Shown one piece after another: positions 20,630 through 27,233 of a DNA stretch of 27,233 nt. Under the pieces are notes generated by a model. It had not been told where the DNA came from and ran no database searches. It worked only from the letters and a program-made list of their open reading frames with translations. The first letter of the stretch is position 1. Every line of letters starts with the position of its first letter. Source of the DNA: Psilocybe azurescens (lineage: Eukaryota; Basidiomycota; Agaricomycetes; Agaricales; Agrocybaceae). Both the position numbers and the translations under genes were made by a program. Location of the stretch: assembly GCA_023853785.1 (NCBI GenBank), contig JAJIRX010000149.1, positions 1 through 27,233 on the forward strand, given 5' to 3'.

Positions 20630-21470
20630 ATGCCTCTAGAAGGGGTTTTGGAAGCACCAGACCGTCCAAACCGACGATATTGTTGCAGTTGACTCTGGTG
20701 CCGAGCTAATTCGTCCTCAATTTTCGTTTTCGCGCCCACTACGGCATTCTCGGAACAAATCGGGATTTGCCGCCGGTTTTTGTCGAATTTTGAGTCATAG
20801 GCCGCGGGTCATCGATTCATCTGTCACAGGCTGCCACTCACTCTCCGTCCTGAGATCACGGAGAAACATCATATTCAATCATAAAAGCAAGGATTTGCAA
20901 AGACAAAAACGTGATTTTCCAGATTCGAAGTGGCTGAGATGACTTTGGGATTTTACGATCGAGCGACTGTCTTTCACCTTTCATTCTTACAATTGAGCGC
21001 TATACCTCCCTCAAGTGAATTCGCGAGTTTTGTATGTACTAGGCAAGGCTGTTTGGAGGTAAGCTTCCAGACCATTGCCTTGAGCCTTGAATATATTAGT
21101 GCATGGCAGACTATAGCCGCGAGTTCATTTATCACAGACGATACACTCTTTTGAACTAAACAATTGCTCAATAATTCTGAAAAATGTTGATTAGGCCCTG
21201 CTCTCCACGAACTGAATGTAGAGTGCCTTGGTAGATTGAGAGGATTCATAAGGCTAGTTCAAGTCAACGTGTCCGGAGTGTCAATCAAATGTCAGAAGAC
21301 ATTCAGATTGCGGTGATATAATTATACTTAACAGGTCACTCTTCTCATCGCAGCCGACAATCATCGATAATCTTCGCCTTCTTATAAAAAGATGGAAAGT
21401 TCTGTCAGATAAGATTTCTAACTGATCTGCCGTCATATATACTACCTTCACGGAACCTCTTCAAACGTTC
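20630..21470. other. Intergenic region between divergent PPR and epimerase genes
   Basis: Shared upstream region of two divergent genes. On the minus strand an open frame of 139 codons (20739-20320) starts upstream of the PPR ATG and overlaps its first exon in another frame. It may be an upstream ORF or chance. Next to the epimerase there is a TATA-like box at 21383-21389. No other gene seen. Confidence 0.5.
21383..21389 (+). promoter_or_regulatory. TATA-like box upstream of the epimerase gene
   Basis: TATAAAA 82 bp upstream of the ATG at 21471, leaving room for a short 5' UTR. A second AT-rich site, CATATATACTA, is at about 21436-21446. Assigned from sequence and position only. Confidence 0.4.
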
Positions 21471-22814
21471 ATGGCAGAAATACAGCACACCATCTTCATG
21501 CTGGGAGTAACCGGCTACCTAGGGTCCCAATTCCTCGTCCTACTAAGCAACAGCTCTATCAAATACCACGTCGTAGGCCTCGTGCGAGACGCTAATCCAG
21601 AGAAGGAGGCCAAGCTGCAGAACATCTACCCAAACTTATCCGTCATCAAGGGATCCCTAGACGATCATAGCATTATCGCAGAACAAGCTTCAAAAGCAAA
21701 GTACACCATCAACTGTGCCAGTTCAGACCACCCTGGAAGCATAAAAGGTGAGTGACAGTACAAGCTATACAAATACTAACAAGCCGATCACGGCCGAGGA
21801 CAGCAATCCTCGAAGGCCTAGAAAAACAATCCGCGAGCCGGCCACACGATCCCCCGTGTACATCCACGTATCTGGCCTGGCTATCCTAAACGACGAGGCT
21901 CGCGGAGAGCTGGTTCCAGAAGATAAAATCCCAAAGTACACCGATATAGGATTCAGCCTCGACCAAGTCCCCACAGACGCGCCTCACCTAAACTGCGACA
22001 GTCTCATCGTCGCCGCAGGAACCAGAAAAGAGAATCCCGTACGCACAATCATCGCTTACCCTGGGTGGATTTTTGGCGTAGGAGAAGGTGACAGGCTATT
22101 ATTGTTGAGACAACGCATGTGTATCTCACCCCTTCTGCATTGCCAGGCATCAAGAAGTCGACACAAGCCATCGACTTGTTTTTGCAAACATGGAAGCCCA
22201 TCAAATATGCAGGAACATGGGGACCAGGACACAACTCCATGAACAACATCCACGTCAAGGATGCCGCGAACGCGATTCTAATGATCCTGGAGGCCGCAAT
22301 CGCAGGCAAGGCCGATGAAGGCGCCGAAGGATATTGTGAGTTGGGCACATGCCAAGCTGAAAGGAAGTCCTCTCAAAATTTCACACCACGACGACGTGTA
22401 GATTTCCTGGTTAGCGATGAGCCAAACATCACCTTCCACGATATCACGACCGTTATGGGAGACGTAAATGACTGAGCACTTCGCCTAGAAGACTATACAA
22501 TTCTGACGTCGGCTTTTCTTTCAGATCATGTTCGAGAAAGGCGTCCACATAAAGGGCGGATCCGTATCATTACCGCCTTCCATCACAGACGCATATGGAG
22601 AATGTGAGCGCCAGAATTGCTTTGAGGCTCACCTCCTGTATTTACCACACCTCAATCTCGAACGCTAGTCTTCTGGAGATTGTTCGCTAGTAACCATCGA
22701 GGCATTCCACGACGATTAAAGCGCCTTGGATGGGAAGCGACGGAATCTAAGAAATTGCCTCTCCTCGAGTCATTGCCGCGAGAAGTCGAGGTGGTCTTCC
22801 AGCAAAGTAATTGA
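21471..22814 (+). CDS. NAD(P)-binding epimerase/dehydratase-like protein (extended SDR), one frameshift
   Basis: Exons 21471-21747, 21804-22087, 22147-22335, 22402-22463, 22525-22603 and 22669-22814; about 345 residues, typical for the family. The Rossmann dinucleotide motif GVTGYLGS lies at residues 12-19, close to the start. Acidic/basic VGLVRDANPEKEAKLQ ends the second strand. VYIHVSGLAI, TIIAYPGWIFGVGEG and GHNSMNNIHVKDAANAIL follow the usual order of epimerase-like proteins, and LGWEATESKKLPLLESLPRE forms the C-terminus. Family knowledge: cytosolic NAD(P)-dependent oxidoreductases related to nucleotide-sugar epimerases and NmrA-like proteins; substrate unknown. All introns are GT..AG with matching phases. 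One base is missing from the C-run at 21851-21855, after which the family text resumes in the next frame. A sequencing error is the simplest reading. A TATA-like box lies 82 bp upstream. Confidence 0.8.
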
Positions 22815-23420
22815 TTATGTCCTTTCAGCGTGGACTGGACGTCGAACAAGGTCGTGCTAGGAGAGTAATAATGGTGAGCAAGCTCAAGAGCCAAACAGGG
22901 GCCAGAAAAGAGGACAGCCGGGGCCGGCAGCAGTATATTCCCATGGTGATCGCATTCACCAGAAATAAAAACAACTGAACAAGAGACAAGTTACAACTAT
23001 GTACGGCAAATTTTGTTAAGAGAGTGTTACAGCGACAACAGGATTATAAGGATACAAATACATAAGTACATCTATAAATAAACCAGCGGGCAGCCATATG
23101 AAAAGCAGAGTGTGTTATAATAAATTAGACCCATAATTGAAGCCGTAACCTTTATCTGGCTTCATATCCTATGGAGAATGGTATCAAAATGCTGAGGTAT
23201 ATATGTAGGGTAGCATGTAGCCAGAATTTTCGCGGCCGAGTGATTCAACATTCGGAACTCAAGGCTCAAAAAATCTGTCCATGTCCTATGAGAAGCATCG
23301 TCAGAACTTGTAACTCTACCTGACTTCAACTCGAATAACTTACTAATGGCCAAAAACTAGATATCTGGTGCCATGCCATAAGTATGGCAGAGCGTAAAGG
23401 TATCAACGTTGGGAACATAC
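22815..23420. other. Intergenic region between convergent genes
   Basis: Lies between the 3' ends of the epimerase (+) and the caspase-like gene (-), so terminators of both are expected. A minus-strand open frame at 23353-23162 might be a last caspase exon, but I see no splice junction or family motif to support it. AT-rich around 23000-23120. Confidence 0.5.
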
Positions 23421-25492
23421 CTGCGGATCTTGGAAATTGTGAATCTCAACCTTTAGGGGCTGGAATTCCCCTCGGTTTTGCCGACTTTTTCTTCGTAGAT
23501 TTCTCCTTCGGCTTCCAATTCTTTACTTGCCTCTTATAGGCTCGGCATTCATCGTGCATTTCTATATAAGTTCTGTGAATGTCGTGGCTACGTAGCGTAA
23601 GCATGGGCGCACTAGCTTAGGACAAGAAATGGACTACCTTGACTAGTGTCAATATATCTTTCAGCTTCCTTTTGGCTGCTCCCTCAGCATCTTGATTAAG
23701 AACTACCAAAACAACCATGTAAGCCTCATATCCTAAGACAAAAGAGCGACCATACAGTACGCACCTGAGTCATTGTAGAGCCATCTCTGACCCACGTCAG
23801 CTGACTGTCCTTTGAAGACGACAGACAAACCTGCAAAGACATAGTCGTTGTTATCAGTTCCAGTCCATATGACAAGGAGTTGTAGTCTTGCGACTTACGA
23901 CGTCGGGTGTGGGAGCGTTTCTCCTCGTGAAAATGGGATCTTTCCTGCAATTACCAGTACAATACAAGCAAATTGGCGATGCATAATAATGTCTTGCTGA
24001 GTCCGGGGACAGGCCAGGTACAGTTAAGGGCTCCGAGACAACCCCCGTCAGAATACGCGGCCGTCTTATCGGCTTCGGTCTGCCTGTTGGCAGAATGCCT
24101 TGCTCGGTGGCAGGAAATTCGGTGGCACGACGACCATGAGGGCTACCTAATGCTGGCGATTTAAGGCGGAGGTTGTTAGGAAGATTGGTATCTAGGTCAA
24201 GGTGCTCGAAGTGGACTGCGATCCTTCAGTCAACTATCCATCATATCAAGGCAAAATGTATCACCTACGATCAATGTCTAGCTTTCGCTCTTCAACGAGA
24301 GGGGAAACTGATCAGTAAGACTGCAAGAAATATAAAAAAGAAAACATACGATTCTTTGCCAACATTGTATCCGTTTTCCTTAGCCCCTGTTGAGCCATGG
24401 TACATAGACTCGATTACATCTGAAATGAGGCAGATCTTCGAAGCAGTCAGTTGTAGCCCAAGAGTACATCAAGAGTGTAAATTAATACCAAGAAGCGAAC
24501 AGGAGTGGCATGAGTCTAAGACCGCCTTGGGAGCAAATAAGCAACGTGTTTGGAAGATAGAGGGGGCTACGTACAGTCAAAGAACATGTTGGTGGAAGAG
24601 GGTCGACAAGCAGTCGTCGAAGTTCCTGAGTAGATTTATGAGCTTCATACCACGCTAATAAGAGTGTCGTAGCCCACATCGTCCATGATCCTTTTCCCGT
24701 CAGAAGTCAGAATGACTAATGTGAAAGTGTAAGTAACAGATCAAGACGAAAGAATGCAAAAGTCGGAGCTTACATTCGTTCTTCCCATCTTCTTCCTCAT
24801 TGTCGTCGGTGTCCTCTTGTTCTGAGTGGCCCGCAACTAGATGGCTTGTTTAAAGTCTGCTCCGACTTCGAAAAATAAGAAGAGATGCGTACAATAAAAG
24901 AAGAACCGGTCCGTTTCCTTTGCGCCTTCTATGAGTTTTCCGATGTGTAGAACCTGGGAGCCGACGTATCACGTGAGATGAGATTCGGACAGTCTGAGTA
25001 TACTGCAAGAATACATACAATGTTTTCCCGTGTGGGCTGAATGTGTTCCGGGTCGCAATCGTCCATGAGAAATATGATGTCGTTTGAATCATAACCGCAC
25101 ACATCTACCAGGTAGAGGGAAAGTCAGTGATTGCTTGGTCTGCTCACGCCTAATACACGCACCTTCCAGCAGTGACCGCATGTCTCGTACATCACGATGC
25201 TCTTTACTCGGACCGCTATCTGCATAGACATTCACCGGGTCTATGCTGTTGTTTCGACACCAATCAAGAGCGCTCTTCCTGATTCTTCTTGTGGCCTGGA
25301 CGGCTTGGGTAGAGTATGCGTCTCCGGTTCTTCGCATGCGATGGGCTTCATCCACCACTCCAGGTGAGTCCTTTCCTCGGAATGATCCCTCTCTGTGTTG
25401 ATTGAAGTTGGATCTTCTTCCGCCGGGACTTCATATACGGTTCTTCGAATTTCAGGGACCGTATGATGGTCCTGGCCTCCCAGAGGCAACAC
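23421..25492 (-). CDS. Metacaspase-like (peptidase C14) domain, catalytic Cys not found
   Basis: Exons that splice cleanly, in transcript order: to 25163 (GRALLIGV ... DPVNVYADSGPSKEHRDVRD), 25104-25019 (CGYDSNDIIFLMDD, PTRENI), 24953-24893 (VLHIGKLIEGAKETDRFFFY), 24836-24774 (FAGHSEQEDTDD, EEEDGKNE), 24715-24678 (ILTSDGKRIMDD), 24625-24575 (ELRRLLVDPLPPTCSLT), then about 24212-23899 (DLDTNLPNN, CTGNCRKD, TPDVV), 23830-23765 (CLSSSKDSQLTWVRDG, STMTQ) and C-terminal pieces to 23421 (TYIEMHDECRAYKRQ, VEIHNFQDPQ). Family knowledge: metacaspases are Cys/His peptidases; His in GHS (codon 24828-24826) is present. The DSCHSG motif expected right after CSLT cannot be read in any frame. Frameshifts occur near 25250, in 23638-23702 and near 23450. 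Either decayed or partly mis-sequenced; a Cys-less pseudoprotease is possible. Confidence 0.7.
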
Positions 25493-26219
25493 TTCTTCAG
25501 ATCGAAGGGCGCTGTTGTCTTCCCCACGGGCGGCTCCTTCGTTAGCTGGTTCCCCTTGTCAATTTGATCAGGAGAGTCGGTCTTCTTGCTCTCCTGGCGA
25601 TCGAATTTCGTTCGATAGGCAATGCCGTAGATGCAGTCCCAATGAGTCGGGCATATAACATCCCTGAAAGAGATGACGAGTCCACCGGGAAAGGGGGTGG
25701 ACAGAGGACGATCTGCCTTCAACAGGCGGAAATCCCGGAAAAGCTTTATGAATTGGGCAAATAGATGTTGAAATGAGGGGATATGAACGAGTCTGAAGGG
25801 TGCGGATGGTGTCCAGGGCGGCATCTTGCCTATGGGAGATCGCGAACTCCTTTCTCCACACGTATTTGTATGACCTTCGAAGTTATATATCAGCCATCTA
25901 TAAAGTAGCCGAACAAGCGGAGAGGCGTAAAAATGGATTGTATCTCCTTGATCGACCTGACACGGTGTCATGATGCAATCAAGGCAGTGTTGAAAGTTTA
26001 TTTACTCGGTTACTAGTTTGTTACTTACGAGCCTGCTGCAGTTGTACCTCGACTAGTAGAAGGAGTGCATGGGTGTCAATGGGGATCCTGAAAGCTTGGT
26101 GGGAAGTTGAAAAGTCTTCAACGTGAATCAAGAGTGTGCTGTCAAATTGGTCAATCAGGGAGTCGGAATTTATATAACGTCATCTCCGCTTTGGAGTTGT
26201 AATTTTCACAACCGATCAT
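25493..26219 (-). CDS. Candidate N-terminal extension of the caspase-like gene (uncertain)
   Basis: Upstream of the C14 domain the minus strand stays protein-like. An ATG at 26219-26217 (MIGCENYNSKAEMTLYKF) is followed one frame over by LIDQFDSTLLIHVEDFSTSH and RIPIDTHALLLLVEVQLQQA, up to a GTAAGT donor at 26028. After an AG at 25957 comes TIHFYASPLVRLLYRWLIYN, then HIPSFQHLFAQFIKLFRDFR and VISFRDVICPTHWDCIYGIA, then a charged linker toward the RALLIGV block. I do not recognise a domain. Joining these parts needs one indel near 26165 and a phase mismatch at the first intron, so a separate or dead gene is equally possible. No stop separates the 25956-25348 frame from the C14 exons until after they overlap. 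Confidence 0.35.
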
Positions 26220-27233
26220 GGTTGGTAACCTAGGGAGAATCAGATCTGATCTAATCGACAGTCAGTGATCGAGCGCCCAACACATGTCTTCCAACGTCGT
26301 TTTTTTCCAGGATTTCTCGAGCAAGAAATGGCTACGTAACGTTGTCATCCGAGGACCTTCATGGTCAGAGAAACAAATACAATATAGTTTGTTTTTGGTA
26401 CGTCAAAATGAGAATAAAACGGCAAGCAACAACCTACAAGGTTCAAGGAAGTTTAGGCGCCTAGGCACCGAGCGCTTGTGGACTCCTTATCTATCAATGT
26501 TCGGGTTGAAACGTCGGATATAAGCCGTTAAGCAATATTCGCTTATGGAATAGAAAACCAAGCAACATATACCACTCAGGGCCATTGTTAGTGTCTAATA
26601 CGTCTAGCCTAGGGAAATGCCTCTAAATAAACAAGTGACTAGTACTTAAGGGATTAAAGAAACGGATACGATGCTGATGCTTTAGGTCCTTTGGGAGTCT
26701 TGAGTGTGACAAAAATGAAGCTTGTCAGCTCACCATAGTATACTAGCGACCGCCATTTACACCGCCTAGGGCTTTGCAAGTCCGGAATAACGTCGGCTAG
26801 ATGGGAATAAAGAGTAGCCGAAGAGAAGTGGTCCCTTCACTCAGCCGTGTCGCCCAGAATTTCTAATATCTACGATTCCCGCACAGTTCAATGACACAGC
26901 ACTTCTAGAATTAAGAAGCGATGTTATTAATACGTTGCCTATTCAGGGAAATTTCCCAGCTCGTCGATCATGCCATTGACATCCCCACAATAATCGAAGC
27001 GTCTCGGCGTTTACGCTCCTCCGGTATACCATATTGTATCGCTGAGGATGCATCCCGCATGGCGTTTTTTGGTATCAAAGATTTCATAACCTTCGCATTG
27101 CTGGATTGCTTCTAGTGCCGTACAGACCATAGTTTTGTTTATATATTCCACGGAGGCCGAGATAGCTATGAGGAAGCACTTCTTGTTGAAAATATCAGGT
27201 TGTGAAACGCAGGCCTCACAGGCTCACCCGCGA
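26220..27233. other. Right-hand end, no gene recognised
   Basis: Only short open frames without motifs (79 codons at 26284-26523 and 64 codons at 26921-27115 are the largest on the plus strand). The first 100 bp may be the promoter of the minus-strand caspase-like gene. A short GGCGCCTAGGC palindromic patch lies at about 26456-26466. No repeats, transposon domains or RNA genes were identified. Confidence 0.5.

Noticed and set aside
24173..24658. 161-codon plus-strand frame as an independent gene
   Set aside because: It overlaps a good minus-strand caspase exon (24625-24575) and shows no domain; kept only as a property of the long intron.
26456..26466. GGCGCCTAGGC patch as a transposon terminus
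   Set aside because: Too short and with no inverted partner or target-site duplication visible.
1..27233. tRNA, rRNA, CRISPR array, operon or phage-like system
   Set aside because: Nothing resembling a tRNA B-box with cloverleaf, rRNA core, regularly spaced repeats or bacterial gene organisation was seen; the genes are intron-rich and eukaryotic.

Overview
The window looks like nuclear DNA of a mushroom-forming basidiomycete (Agaricomycetes). Genes are split by many 45-75 nt GT..AG introns. The protein families point the same way: a tandem array of CYP63-like P450s, a fungal coilin, a large mitochondrial PPR protein, and metacaspase-type C14 and NDR-kinase/CRIB sequences of basidiomycete type. 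There is no bacterial-type gene organisation, no CRISPR array, and I found no tRNA or rRNA gene. All family names come from reading motifs and exon joins by eye; no database search was possible.

Layout. 1-7148 (+): three head-to-tail P450 copies. The first is only a 3' end; the other two span 18 exons each with matching exon lengths, and a conserved 24-bp block lies in both upstream regions. 7464-9546 (+): coilin-like gene with an N-terminal domain, a serine-repeat linker and a Tudor-like C-terminus. 11627-12471 (+): an intact four-exon gene for an unrecognised membrane protein of about 220 residues. 13118-15407 (+): two adjoining relics, a CRIB (Cdc42/Rac-binding) protein and an NDR-type kinase cut off before its activation segment. 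16289-20629 (-): large PPR protein, five exons. 21471-22814 (+): NAD(P)-binding epimerase/dehydratase, six exons. 23421-about 26219 (-): metacaspase-like protein in which the catalytic His is clear but the catalytic Cys is not. The remaining stretches hold no gene I can support.

The most important caveat is that nearly every conserved gene here (P450, coilin, PPR, epimerase, caspase-like) is interrupted by one- or two-base indels while splice sites and motifs stay intact. Many of these indels sit in short homopolymers. That looks more like base-calling error in the assembly than like gene death. The CRIB/kinase pair is different: it has substitutions, lost splice sites and truncation, so it looks truly decayed. 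No single pathway links the genes. The P450 array is a likely xenobiotic/alkane oxidation cluster, and the rest are housekeeping or regulatory genes. I found no convincing new multi-gene system.
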